Below are positions 47,622-58,079 of a stretch of 64,000 nt of DNA, in pieces. The stretch lies in the NCBI GenBank assembly GCA_963556495.2, contig OY747721.1, forward strand, positions 13,150,649 to 13,214,648, written 5' to 3'. Below the pieces are notes generated by a model. The model was given only the letters and a program-made list of their open reading frames with translations. It was not told the DNA's origin and ran no database searches. Each line of letters opens with the position of its first letter. Within the stretch, counting starts at the first letter, position 1. This DNA is from Valencia hispanica. Taxonomy: Eukaryota > Chordata > Actinopteri > Cyprinodontiformes > Valenciidae. The translations under genes and the position numbers were made by a program.

Positions 47622-48074
47622 TCAATAGTTTTAGCGTTTTATTGTCATTAAAAATTCTCCAAATGAAACATATCAAATTTTATCCATTTTGAGTATCTTG
47701 ATGTTTTGGTTGTACATCTTTTAACTTAAAGTCAAGCTTGAAAATTGTGGTATATCTACCACTAGAGGTACTTAAGTTAAATTTAGTTGTAATCAGAAGA
47801 CTGATCAGAATTTCGTGGTCGATTTACAATCTCTAGTTTTTTATAAAGTTTTAACCCATTCTGATTTCTTTATAAGAACAATAACAAACCAAGCATTTTC
47901 TACCTTTCCTATTATGAGCTGTCATTGATTATTAATTTCAGAAACAGACGAAATCTGTGCGAGAGCAGTCAATGCAAAAGTGGGTTATTTAAAGCAAAGA
48001 TTAAGTTATAAAGAAGTTTTAAATATTAGTGATAACTTTAGAAAGCAGAGCTGGCATTGCTAAAATGGCAGTTT

Positions 48075-48405
48075 TGTCACGCTGCCCTATTCCTGCCTCA
48101 TTGTCTTCACCTGTCTGTCTCATCATCCACACCTGATCCTACTCACCTCCTGCCTTTAAGACCCCTCACTTCCTTTCACTCCCGGCCGGATCATCCTAGT
48201 CCTCCTTCCTCCTAGTCCTATATTGTCTTCATCCCCATGGTGTGTCGTCTTCCTGCCTCTTCGTTCCAGCCCGATGTCCAGTCTCTCCATTCCTGCCCTC
48301 GTCTCCGTTCACCACCATCATCACGATCTCCTCACTTTAATAAACATCCTGCACCTTCCTTCAGCGAGTGCGTTTGGGTCCATTCTCCACACACACCTCG
48401 TGACA
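48075..48405 (+). repeat. 5' LTR
   Basis: 331 bp, TG...CA ends. It contains a TTTAAG box (48155-48160), a predicted start of R at about 48184 and AATAAA at 48339-48344. Confidence 0.93.
48155..48194 (+). promoter_or_regulatory. LTR promoter: TATA-like box and predicted transcript 5' end
   Basis: TTTAAG at 48155-48160 lies 29 bp before GGCCGGATCAT (48184-48194), the 11-mer that is the exact reverse complement of the primer-binding segment at 48408-48418. The normal TATA-to-start distance supports transcription starting at or next to 48184. Confidence 0.55.
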
Positions 48406-48407
48406 GA

Positions 48408-48418
48408 ATGATCCGGCC
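48408..48418 (+). other. Primer-binding segment complementary to the element's own predicted 5' end
   Basis: ATGATCCGGCC starts 2 nt after the 5' LTR. It does not begin TGG as tRNA-primed sites do, and it is an 11-nt perfect complement to 48184-48194. This is the Tf1/sushi type of self-priming. Confidence 0.6.
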
Positions 48419-48424
48419 CTAAAC

Positions 48425-49780
48425 ATGGACCCAGCACTCGCCCAGGAGATCGCCGCCCTGCGCCAGGACGTCTGGGCTAACCTGGCCAGACTCGCTGCCT
48501 CTCCTCACCTCCCTGTGCGGGTCTCCGGAGCCGGGGAGATCCTCGGAGTGCTCCTTCACTTCCAGAGTGTCTTCTCGGCCCGGGAGCTCGCCGATCTGCG
48601 GCGCGAGGCGGAGAGGATTCGCCAGGACGCGTTGGACCAGACGATCGGTCCGCCCTCTCCGCCTCCACCATCTGGCCGTAGGCGACGGACCCGCCGAACC
48701 GGTGTTTCAGCGAGCGAGGAGCAGGGCGGCGCGGCCACACGGACCACCAACGTCGGCTCCATCTCCGCGTGGCACCCACCGCCGGTTCTCTCCCCCGCCG
48801 TCTTTGTCCCTCCTCCAGCTGGCTCTTCGGGGGCTCCTCACATCAGGGAGGAGGACCTCTTCGAGTTTTTCTATGGGGACAAGACGGCCTACCTCTGCTC
48901 CAGGGGAGCGCCTCGCCGCAGACAGCGACGCCGCCGAGGTGGGGCCGCTCCCGGGGAAGTTCCGGCTCCGGTCCGTGAGCCCGTTCCGGCTCCGGTCCGT
49001 GAGCCCGTTCCTGTTCCGGTCCGTGAGCCCGTTCCAGTCCATGAGCCCGTTCCAGTCCATGAGCCCGTTCCAGCTCCAGAGCCCGCCGTTGTTGTGGCTG
49101 CCGTGTTTCTTGCGGTCACAGCGGCGGCTCTCCAGCGATGGACATTTCCCCATGCGTCGCTGGAGCTCCTGGGGAGGGTCAGGGAGGACCCGTCCCCGTC
49201 GCTGAAGCTCCCAGGGAGGGTCAGGGAGGACCCGTCCCCGTCACTGGAGCCTCCAGAACGGTCGTCCGAGGAGGCGTCCGAGCCTCCAGACTCTCCGTCT
49301 CAGGAGGCGTCCGAGCCTCCAGAACCTTCGTCTGAGGAGGCGTCCGAGCCTCCAGAACCTTCGTCTGAGGAGGCGTCCGAGCCTCCAGAACCTTCGTCTG
49401 AGGAGGCGTCCGAGCCTCCAGAACCTTCGTCTGAGGAGGCCTCCGAGCCTCCAGAACCTAAGGGCCGTCCGCCCGACCTCCGTCCAGCCAGAGGACGCCG
49501 CCGGGGCCGTCCGCCCGACCTCCAGGTCCTCAGGGGCCGCCGCCGAGGCCGTCCGCCCGACCTCCGTCCAGCCAGAGGACGCCGCCGAGGCCGTCCGCCC
49601 GACCTCCAGGTCCTCAGGGGCCACCACCGGGGCCGTCCGCCAGACTTCCAGGGGCGTACCCAAAGAGACTCGGGGCCCTCCTTCCGTGGGCCCCCTCCAC
49701 CCACCCTGGCAAGGGTGCTTGTTTTTTTTCTCTTCCCTTTCTTTTTCACTCTCTCCACGGTGTCTGGAATCCACCTTTAA
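48425..49780 (+). CDS. Proline/arginine-rich repeat protein of the non-autonomous LTR element
   Basis: 451 aa, starting MDPALAQEIAALRQDVWANL in context AACATGG, 19 nt after the LTR. An N-terminal part rich in helix-forming residues (1-72) includes ARELADLRREAERIRQDAL. Then come a PPPP and basic RRRRTRR segment (76-91), an acidic patch REEDLFEFFYGD (141-152), EPVP repeats (about 179-220), tandem 11-residue SSEEASEPPEP units (about 280-345) and 14-residue basic units alternating RPPDLRPARGRRRG and RPPDLQVLRGRRRG (348-404). The tail FFLFPFFF (434-441) is hydrophobic. I see no Gag capsid homology or zinc knuckle. A nucleic-acid-binding or packaging role is only a guess; an ancestral Gag N-terminus is possible because sushi Gags also start MDPA. 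Confidence 0.75.
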   Translation: MDPALAQEIAALRQDVWANLARLAASPHLPVRVSGAGEILGVLLHFQSVFSARELADLRREAERIRQDALDQTIGPPSPPPPSGRRRRTRRTGVSASEEQGGAATRTTNVGSISAWHPPPVLSPAVFVPPPAGSSGAPHIREEDLFEFFYGDKTAYLCSRGAPRRRQRRRRGGAAPGEVPAPVREPVPAPVREPVPVPVREPVPVHEPVPVHEPVPAPEPAVVVAAVFLAVTAAALQRWTFPHASLELLGRVREDPSPSLKLPGRVREDPSPSLEPPERSSEEASEPPDSPSQEASEPPEPSSEEASEPPEPSSEEASEPPEPSSEEASEPPEPSSEEASEPPEPKGRPPDLRPARGRRRGRPPDLQVLRGRRRGRPPDLRPARGRRRGRPPDLQVLRGHHRGRPPDFQGRTQRDSGPSFRGPPPPTLARVLVFFLFPFFFTLSTVSGIHL

Positions 49781-49790
49781 AGGGGGGGGT
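49779..49790 (+). other. Polypurine tract of the LTR element
   Basis: AAAGGGGGGGGT immediately before CC and the 3' LTR. The ORF stop codon TAA overlaps its start. Confidence 0.75.
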
Positions 49791-49792
49791 CC

Positions 49793-50123
49793 TGTCACGC
49801 TGCCCTATTCCTGCCTCATTGTCTTCACCTGTCTGTCTCATCATCCACACCTGATCCTACTCACCTCCTGCCTTTAAGACCCCTCACTTCCTTTCACTCC
49901 CGGCCGGATCATCCTAGTCCTCCTTCCTCCTAGTCCTATATTGTCTTCATCCCCATGGTGTGTCGTCTTCCTGCCTCTTCGTTCCAGCCCGATGTCCAGT
50001 CTCTCCATTCCTGCCCTCGTCTCCGTTCACCACCATCATCACGATCTCCTCACTTTAATAAACATCCTGCACCTTCCTTCAGCGAGTGCGTTTGGGTCCA
50101 TTCTCCACACACACCTCGTGACA
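49793..50123 (+). repeat. 3' LTR
   Basis: 331 bp, the same as the 5' LTR base for base in my reading. Its AATAAA is at 50057-50062. It is followed by the AGTTT target duplicate. Confidence 0.93.
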
Positions 50124-50128
50124 AGTTT

Positions 50129-52790
50129 CTGTGTGCATTACTAGAGAATGTACAGTACACAATTATCTTTACTCTGAATTTACCCAAAAATCTGGCAAAT
50201 TTTCCCAATCCAGTGTGTTCGATAAAAGACAGGGGTTGAAAGGTCAAAACAATCAAACAGAGCAACTATGCTGTACTTTGTTTAGCCCATCTCATATGCT
50301 AAAAGTCTTTGCCTCTCTAGCACCACAGACATGTCTCAAAATATGGGCAAAGGGTATATCCCTAAAAATCTTAACTTCTTTTGGGTGTAAATTAAACCTG
50401 GAGTCTTTTGGACACAATTATGTTGAAACCCAATTTGTGTATGATCATTATTGTTTTTTTAATGAGTTGGAAACCACAGCAGTTGCCCAATTCCTACCCA
50501 TTTTCTACAGCTAGCAAAATATGTTTTGACAATGTCGATGTTACTCTTTAGATCTGACCAGGTGGGCAAACTCAACTGGCCAAACCTGAAGCCTATGCGG
50601 AAGTGACAAAAATTGCAGTTCCCCCCTCATCTGCTAGAGCTAGTGGCTAGCTGTTGGCTGGCGGCATTCCCCCCAGGCTCGCTCTGGGGAAGGCAGCCTC
50701 GCCCTCAGGTTAACTGTCTCAGCTGTTTTGTTTATCTGAACTTGACCATCAGTCACGTCTGCAATGTTTATTGGTGTTCGGATGTTACTTATTGGAAAAA
50801 GATGACTTGCTATGGTATTGATTGCATTAACAGACCATCCAAAAAGCCTCTGTTCCATTTTTTCTGTAAATAAAATAATATTTTTGTGCATTTAAGATAA
50901 CGCTGTTTGGTCAAAAATGGGTTGAAATGATCACATTTCTTCTTTACTTTAAATATTGATTATTTTAACTTTTTATTATTAAAATACACATAGTTTTTAG
51001 TGAAAGTTATGGACCAACCAAAGTTTTAATAAAGTCTTTTGCTGTATAATTTATGTTACAAATAATGTCTAAAATACTTTAAACTGCAATAGTGATTTAG
51101 ATCTACTATAGTAGATTTCAAGTAGGCACAAAGTCCTTGTTGCAGATTTTCTCCAGTCTGAACCACCAGACTAGGCAATAAACAGTGCCAGATGTTGATA
51201 GAACTGGCAGGCAACAGCAGACTAAAAAGGGGGGGAAATTGAGGGAATAAAGTTTTACCCCCACCTTAAAACCTCCCCCTCTGAAAGCAACCTTCTTCTC
51301 CCAGTTTGACGTTGGCTTCTCTTCTCCAAGAGCCTTAAAATCCCTGCTGCCAACCAGACATGAAACCACAATTCACATACAAAATCTAACAGTTAAGTTA
51401 ATGCAATAAGGAATATTTTCCCGTTTCTTGCTCAACTAACGGCTGCAGTTTCTTTTTTCTTATTGTTGTCAGGCTCTTTTTAGCTTTGTTGATGTTTTCT
51501 TATAGGTTTGGCATGACATCTTGAAATAAGAATCACTAGAATAATTTCTTCAACTCGCACTTATCTTTCCTATTTGTTCGACTCTTGTAGTACTCTCCCA
51601 TCTTTATTTCATCAGGTCTTCACCTTATGTGTTTCTTATTGCAATACCACATTTCAACAAACAGTTACATTTCTGCTGCTTTTCCAGAACATCATTGTGC
51701 TCAGTGTGCCCAGTGTTACCTTTCATTCCAATAAGTTGCGGTCTCTGCAGCCTTGACTGATTTATTTCCGAGTAGCATACACTCTCTGACCCGAGAATGT
51801 GATCACTGAGGATCGCTGGCTTCTGCTCAGACCTTCAAGAAGCTACTGAAAGCAAAAGTGAGTTGTGCTTCAGAGTTGGCCAATCTCAGAAACCTGAACA
51901 CTGATCCTTTGCTGCTGGGTGAGAGCAGCTGCAACTATCTTTAATATTTTTGCCTTTTGTCAAAAATTTGATGCTTTTCAACACAGGCGGTGAAAGACAC
52001 AGATTAAGAAATGGAAGAGTGCTACAAATCTTGCTTCCTGTGTGTGTGTATCCAAAGAAAGGTGCTCATGCTTTGAAAGGGGCAATGGAACAGTGTTTTA
52101 AGATATGGAAGAATGCTATTTGCAGGTTTTCTTGTATACAGGTACCAGAGGTATTTATACTAGGAAGACAAAGGAGCAGCAAGGACTTGCAAATTCAAAG
52201 ATTATCAGGATTAGGAAGTCAGAACAATGAATAGCATACGCTGAAACTGTATGTTAGGACCCTAGTCATTGTTTAACTTTTCTGATTTAGATTTTGCAGG
52301 AATGCAGCCTGATTCCTTGTCTTGCCTTGATGTGTCTTGTAACATTTTGGCACAAATCAAGCAAATTACAAATAAGTAAAAGCAAGATAATTCTGTTGCT
52401 TTCACACATAATCACCAGCTTTCCAAATGCAAATCCTTAAGGTATTTTTTGCTCTAAACTGGGGGACTTATTTCTGTCTCTGGATGTTTGTATTATCTTA
52501 TCTTATCTTTTTTGGGCAAACCAATAGTCCAATCCAGAAGAAAGCAAGGATTGCATTGCATATTAAAATATTTTAAAATCAGAACATGTCTGAAGCAAAA
52601 CAGTTTTATTTTAAAACAAATGTAAAAAAAAAACACTTTAAATAATCTTCACACTAATCAATTTCCATCCCTTTTAGAGGACTAAAACTGACCACACAGA
52701 CACACACACATACTGAAACAGCAGGACCAAGTGTTTGAAATATAGCTCAGCAGTGTGTTCTTCATTTCATTGTTGCCATGTTTACTAATT
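50129..52790. other. pald1 intron 17, no gene recognised
   Basis: Several chance ORFs of 60-130 codons without family features or splice context. No repeat with clear ends was identified. Confidence 0.4.
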
Positions 52791-53058
52791 GGACGTTGTG
52801 GTGACGGGGTAAGCCGTATTGCGTCATTTCCTGTTGTCACTGCTGTGCTCCGTGGAGCTGTTTTGCTGTTCAAACGCTCTTGAATTGATCTTATTTTCTC
52901 TGTGCTGAGGCTTTTCTAAGTTATTTTAACACACAATCACACTAAAACACACATTTTGTGGTGGTGTACTTTACTTTTTTGGAACTCCTCGTGTTTCACA
53001 CAGTTTTTCTTTGGGTGGAAGGTCTCGCTAGCTCAGTTAGCTTAGCTTCATTGCGGCT

Positions 53059-53943
53059 ATGGCTACACTTCTTTCTCCTGTCTCTAACTCTTCTCTTCTC
53101 TCTTGCTCTCTCTGTCAGATGTTTAGTTACTTCCCTGCCTCCTTTAGTGATAATGGTAACTGTAATAAATGTAATATTTTTGTAGCTTTGGAGGCGAGGG
53201 TATCAGAATTAGAAGCACGGCTCCGCGCTGTTGAAAAACCAGCAGATAGCCGAAGCCCATTAGCCAGCGCGGAGCCAACAAGGATAGAACCCCCTAGCTG
53301 TCCTCCGGTAGAGCCCGCGCAGCCGGGACCTCTAGGCGGCTGGGTGACTGTACGTAGGAAGCATAGTTCTAGGACCCAGCCCCCGGGCCACCACCAACCG
53401 GCCCGCGTTTCTAACAGATTTTCCCCGCTCAGCGACACACCCGCTGAGAAGCCGGCCCTGGTAATTGGCAGCTCCATAGTCAGAAACGTGGCATTAGAGA
53501 CACCATTGACCATAGTCAAATGCTTGCCAGGGGCCAGAACGGGCGACATCAAATCCAACCTGAAACTGCTGGCTAAAGATAAGCGTAAATACAGTAAGAT
53601 TGTTATTCACGCTGGCGGTAATGACACCCGGTTACGCCAATCGGAGGTCACTAAAATTAGTGTTGCTTCGGTGTGTAAGTTTGCCAAAACAATGTCAGAC
53701 TCGGTAATCTTTTCTGGTCCCCTGCCTGATCGGACCAGTGACGACATGTTTAGCCGCATGCTGTCATTCCATCAATGGTTGTCTAGGTGGTGTCCTGCAA
53801 ACGATGTGGGCTACATTGATAACTGGAGAACTTTTTGGGGAAAACCTGGTCTGATCCAGAGAGACGGCATCCATCCCACTTTGGATGGAGCAGCTCTTCT
53901 TTCTAGGAATATGGCCGAATTTATTAATCCTCCAAAACACTGA
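53059..53943 (+). CDS. LINE ORF1 protein with coiled coil and SGNH esterase-like domain
   Basis: 294 aa; start codon in context GCTATGG. A Cys pair NCNKCN (34-39) precedes the heptad-like [16 protein letters not shown] (44-59). A proline-rich linker follows. From about residue 132 comes a hydrolase-like domain with [11 protein letters not shown] (Ser 138/139), IHAGGND (186-189) and DGIHP (Asp269, His272), the blocks of the SGNH esterase fold seen in ORF1 of CR1/L2 LINEs. In such elements ORF1 binds the RNA and may act on membrane lipids. It ends in TGA (53941-53943), and the same frame stays open afterwards into ORF2. Confidence 0.88.
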   Translation: MATLLSPVSNSSLLSCSLCQMFSYFPASFSDNGNCNKCNIFVALEARVSELEARLRAVEKPADSRSPLASAEPTRIEPPSCPPVEPAQPGPLGGWVTVRRKHSSRTQPPGHHQPARVSNRFSPLSDTPAEKPALVIGSSIVRNVALETPLTIVKCLPGARTGDIKSNLKLLAKDKRKYSKIVIHAGGNDTRLRQSEVTKISVASVCKFAKTMSDSVIFSGPLPDRTSDDMFSRMLSFHQWLSRWCPANDVGYIDNWRTFWGKPGLIQRDGIHPTLDGAALLSRNMAEFINPPKH

Positions 53944-56847
53944 CAACCCAGGGTCCAGACCAGGAAGCAGAGTCGTAGTTTAACCCACCTCTCTGCTGCT
54001 TCTGTACTGTTACCCACCCATTACCCTATAGAAACAGTGTCTTGCCCACGGCCAAAATTAAATGGATTAAAAGTTAAGCCAACAAAAGCAAATTATGGAA
54101 ATCTCATAAAAATAAATACAACTTTGACTGAAAATAAATCTATTAAATGTGGTTTATTAAACATAAGATCTCTCTCCTCAAAGACTTTGTTAGTAAATGA
54201 CTTGATTTGTGATAATCACATTGATTTCCTTTGTCTCACAGAAACCTGGTTGCAGCAGGAGGATTATGTCAGTATAAATGAGTCAACTCCTTCCAGTCAT
54301 TTAAATTTTCACATTCCTAGAAATACTGGGCGAGGAGGAGGAGTTGCAGCCATTTTCCGTTCTGATTTACTAATTAGTCCCAGACCAATTGATAGCTACA
54401 GTTCTTTTGAGCATCTAACCCTTAATTTTCCTCATCCAAGTTGCAAAACATTAAGACCATTTTTGTTTGTGGTTTTGTATCGTCCACCAGGCCCTTACTC
54501 TCAATTCTTGGATCAGATCTCACATTTTTTATCTGATATAGTATTAAATACTGATAGGGTTATTATAGTGGGGGACTTCAATATTCATGTGGATACTGAA
54601 AGTGATAGCCTAAATGCAGCCTTTAATGCTATTTTAGACTCAATTGGCTTTACTCAAAAAGTACAGGGATCGACCCACTCAGGTAAACACACTTTGGACC
54701 TTGTACTGACATACGGTATTGAGTGTGAGGAAATAACAGTCCACCCACATAACCCGGTCCTGTCTGACCACTTCTTGATAACTTTTGAATTTACTTTAAC
54801 TGACCATCTTAAATCTGAAAGAAAATTTCATTATAGTAGAACTTTATCAGACAATGCTGTAACAATTTTTAAAGAATCTGTACCATTCTTACTTTCCTCA
54901 GTGTCTCAGAGTAACACAGTGGATGGCAGCAATTCTATCTCTAACCCTTCAGAAATTGATGGTCTGGTTCACAGCGTTACGTCCTCATTGCGTTTGGCAT
55001 TAGATAGTGTAGCCCCATTAAAAAAGAAAGTGGCTAGCCATAGGAGGCTGACTCCTTGGTTTAACGCAGAGTTGCGTACTTTAAAGCAGAATGCTAGGAA
55101 GTTGGAGAGAAAATGGCGCTCTACACATCTAGAGGATTCCTATTTAACCTGGAATAACAGTCTACTGCTGTATAAAAAGACCCTTCGACAAGCTAGAACA
55201 GCATATTTTTCATCATTAATAGAGGCGAATAAAAACAATCCTAGGTTTCTTTTTAGTACAGTTGCCAAACTTACACAGAGTCATAGCTCTTTCTAGCTTT
55301 CAGAATTATCAAAAATATTAGCCTCATCTAAACCTTCAACTTGTATTTTGGACCCAATCTCAACCAAATTATTTAAAGAAGTGTTCCATTTGGTTCCTGG
55401 CCCCATTTTGGATATGATGAATCTATCCTTAGTAAACGGATACGTACCACAGGAATTTAAAATAGCTGTAATTAAAACTTTACTCAAGAAACCTTCCCTT
55501 GATCAAGATGACTTAGTGAATTACAGACCTATATCTAACCTTCCTTTCTTATCCAAAGTCCTTGAGAAAATAGTTGCTAATCAAGTCTGTGAACATCTAA
55601 ACAGTAACGAGCTGTTTGAAGAGTTTCAGTCAGGTTTTAGAGCTCATCATAGCACTGAAACAGCACTGGTGAAGGTTACTAATGATATTCTCATGGCCTC
55701 AGATAATGGACTGGTGTCTGTTCTGGTTTTGTTAGATCTCAGTGCTGCTTTTGACACAGTCGATCATAATATTCTCTTAGAAAGGCTTGAACATGTTGCA
55801 GGGATCAAAGGAACAGCACTAGGCTGGTTTAAATCATATTTGTCTGATAGATTCCAGTTTGTTCATCTAAATGATAAATCATCTTCACTCTCAAGGGTTA
55901 CTTGTGGAGTTCCACAGGGTTCTGTCCTTGGACCAATTCTTTTCACCATATATATGCTTCCAATTGGTAGAATCATTAGACAGCATGGGATAAATTTCCA
56001 CAGCTATGCCGATGATACACAACTATATTTATCCATAAATCCTGATGAACCCAGTCAGTTAGGTAGATTACAGGCATGTCTGGAAGACATAAAAGCATGG
56101 ATGACCCTAAACGTTTTGCTTTTAAATTCTGACAAGACAGAAGTTGCTGTCTTTGGACCAGAAGTTCTTAAACAGAAACTGATTAGTCAATCACTTCATC
56201 TGGATGGCATTAAATTGGTCCCCAGTAATAACGTAAAGAACCTCGGCGTTATTTTTGACCAAGACTTGACATTTAAATCCCATATTAAACAGGTTTCTAG
56301 GATTTCTTTCTTTCACCTCCGGAATATTGCTAAAATTAGAAACATCCTGTCCAGGAGTGATGCTGAGAAACTAGTCCATGCATTTGTTACCTCAAGGCTG
56401 GACTACTGTAATTCTTTACTATCAGGAAGTCCACAAAATGCCATTAAAAGCCTTCAGTTGATCCAAAATGCGGCAGCAAGAGTTCTGATGAATATTAAAA
56501 AGAGAGATCACATTTCTCCTGTTTTAGCTTCCCTTCATTGGCTCCCTTTTAAATCCAGAATAGAATTTAAGATCCTTCTTCTTACATACAAAGCCCTTAA
56601 TAATCAAGCTCCATCATACATCAGAGATCTAATTGTTCCATATGTTCCTAAAAGAGCACTTCGCTCTCAGACTGCGGGTTTACTTGTAGTTCCTAGGATC
56701 TCTAAAAGTAGAATGGGAGGCAGATCTTTTAGTTATCAGGCTCCTCTCCTGTGGAACCAGCTCCCAGCTTTAGTCCGTGAGGCAGACACTCTGTTTACTT
56801 TTAAGGCCAGGCTTAAAACTTTCCTTTTTGATAAAGCTTATAGTTAG
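53944..56847 (+). pseudogene. LINE ORF2 (endonuclease plus reverse transcriptase), one nonsense codon
   Basis: APE-type endonuclease blocks are [17 protein letters not shown] (Glu), [15 protein letters not shown] (Asp) and SDHFLI (Asp-His). The RT has DLSAAFDTVDHN, VPQGSVLGPILF and the catalytic SYADDTQL. The C-terminal region has [22 protein letters not shown] and FKILLLTYKALNNQAPSYI. Up to 55293 the frame contains no ATG codon at all, so the endonuclease part cannot start at an AUG of its own. It is directly in frame with ORF1 through the TGA at 53941. The TAG at 55294-55296, between the endonuclease and RT domains, breaks this copy; the frame continues to the TAG at 56845. Confidence 0.88.
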
Positions 56848-57547
56848 AGTGGCTTAGGTCATCCTGAGCTATCTCTGTAGTTATGCTGCTATAGGCTTAG
56901 ACTGCTGGAGGACAGACTTACCAATTTTCTTCACTCTGCTACTTCCTTTTCTCCTACGACTCTCCAGTTGTATTACAGTACATTCTGTTATTTCGACTGT
57001 TAACTTTGTTTTCTCTCAGTGTTTTTCTCCCCATCGAAGATATACCTGGTCTGGTATCCTGCTTGGCTGCAATGCCCTGTTGGACGGGGGGCATCGACTG
57101 GGATGATCCTCTCAGTAACTGAACATCCACTGTGTCCTGTTATCAACTTTTTACTTTCTGTAACATAGAAAGTTCTCTTATATCGGATCTTCTGTTCCTT
57201 CTGTGTTCTGCTCTGTCTTCTCAAACCCCCAGACGGTCGTGGCAGATGGCCGCTCCTACTGAGCCTGGTTCTGTTGGAGGTTTCTTCCTGTTAAAGGGGA
57301 GTTTTTCCTCTCCACTGTCGCTACATGCTTGCTCAGTATGAGGGATTGCTGAAGGATTGCTGTGGTTGGAAATCTGCCCAACCTCACGCCAATGACTGAC
57401 GCAATCTGCTGGGATTCCTTAAATAGGAAACTTTTTAACTGATTGGAATGTTTGTATCAATGTATTGAAATGACTTCTTGTTAAGTGCCTTGAGATGACA
57501 TCTGTTGTGAATTGGCGCTATATAAATAAACTGAATTGAATTGAATT
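56848..57547 (+). other. LINE 3' UTR and tail
   Basis: Contains GGTTTCTTCCTGTTAAAGGG and AAGTGCCTTGAGATGACATC, typical of fish L2 3' regions, then CTATATAAATAAACTGAATTG and GAATT repeats, the likely reverse-transcription start signal. Confidence 0.8.
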
Positions 57548-58079
57548 AATTTTCACCTACAGTTCACTCTCTTTTATTATTTGTGTCCAGCAGATCCAAA
57601 CAAAGTATTTTACATAAATATACATGTCAGGATTTCTAAACTGTGCGCTTTGTGAAATATGCTCTGCAACACGTCCCCCACAAAGAATATAGCAAGGAAG
57701 CTAGAATAAATTATTAAATAGGTAAATTGCAAGTTACAGCTTACATTTTTATTCTTTTCATTCAGTGTTTTTTTCTTCACACAGTAAATTTATTGAACAT
57801 GTTTGGTTATTTGTTTAAAAGGAATCAGCAGCTTACATTTTAACGTAATTTTTAAGTACAGACCTTTCTACAGTTGTCACATATAACACCGCTGAAATGG
57901 TAAATTGGACATACAAACCAACAATTTTTAAAAGTGCATTCAAAAAGATTTGTTTCCCTTTATGCTTTCTATATTTTTAACTTTACAACTTTGAAGCTCT
58001 CAGTATATTTAAAAAGAAGTTTATGTGAAAGAGGTCAGCAGAAAGTTGTGCCTAATTTTAAAGTGAAAGGAAAATGAAA

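Larger units (their letters stand above)
48075..50123 (+). mobile_element. Young non-autonomous LTR retrotransposon, Ty3/gypsy sushi-like
   Basis: It has two 331-bp LTRs (48075-48405 and 49793-50123) that I read as identical, begins TGTCACG and ends GTGACA, and is flanked by a 5-bp duplication AGTTT (48070-48074 and 50124-50128). Internally it has a primer-binding segment, one 451-codon ORF and a polypurine tract, with no protease, reverse transcriptase, RNase H or integrase. Identical LTRs mean a very recent insertion, so it must be mobilised in trans. The interior is far more GC-rich than the surrounding AT-rich intron. It lies in pald1 intron 17 in the sense direction. The sushi-like label rests on the self-priming layout and LTR ends. 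Confidence 0.92.
52800..57547 (+). mobile_element. Nearly full-length L2-type LINE
   Basis: Its parts are a 5' leader (start approximate), ORF1 53059-53943 with a coiled coil and esterase-like domain, and ORF2 from 53944 to 56847 with endonuclease and reverse transcriptase. They are followed by a 3' UTR of about 700 bp containing GTTAAAGGGGAGTTTTTCCT and a tail of GAATT repeats at 57529-57547. ORF2 has one in-frame stop (TAG, 55294-55296). It lies in pald1 intron 17, in the sense direction. The RT and C-terminal motifs match the fragment at 42738-43521, placing both in the CR1/L2 group. Confidence 0.9.

Noticed and set aside
48567..49205. 212-codon plus-strand ORF overlapping the LTR element ORF
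   Set aside because: It lies in a shifted frame, starts inside the main ORF and is explained by the lack of A/T-rich stop codons in GC-rich DNA.
48952..49460. Regular direct repeats suggesting a CRISPR-like array
   Set aside because: Repeats are contiguous in-frame codon repeats without unique spacers, inside an LTR element of a eukaryotic genome.
49241..49798. 185-codon and 152-codon minus-strand ORFs inside the LTR element
   Set aside because: Antisense shadows of the GC-rich tandem repeats in the 451-codon ORF; no start context or promoter on that strand.
53127..53558. 143-codon minus-strand ORF
   Set aside because: Antisense shadow of LINE ORF1.
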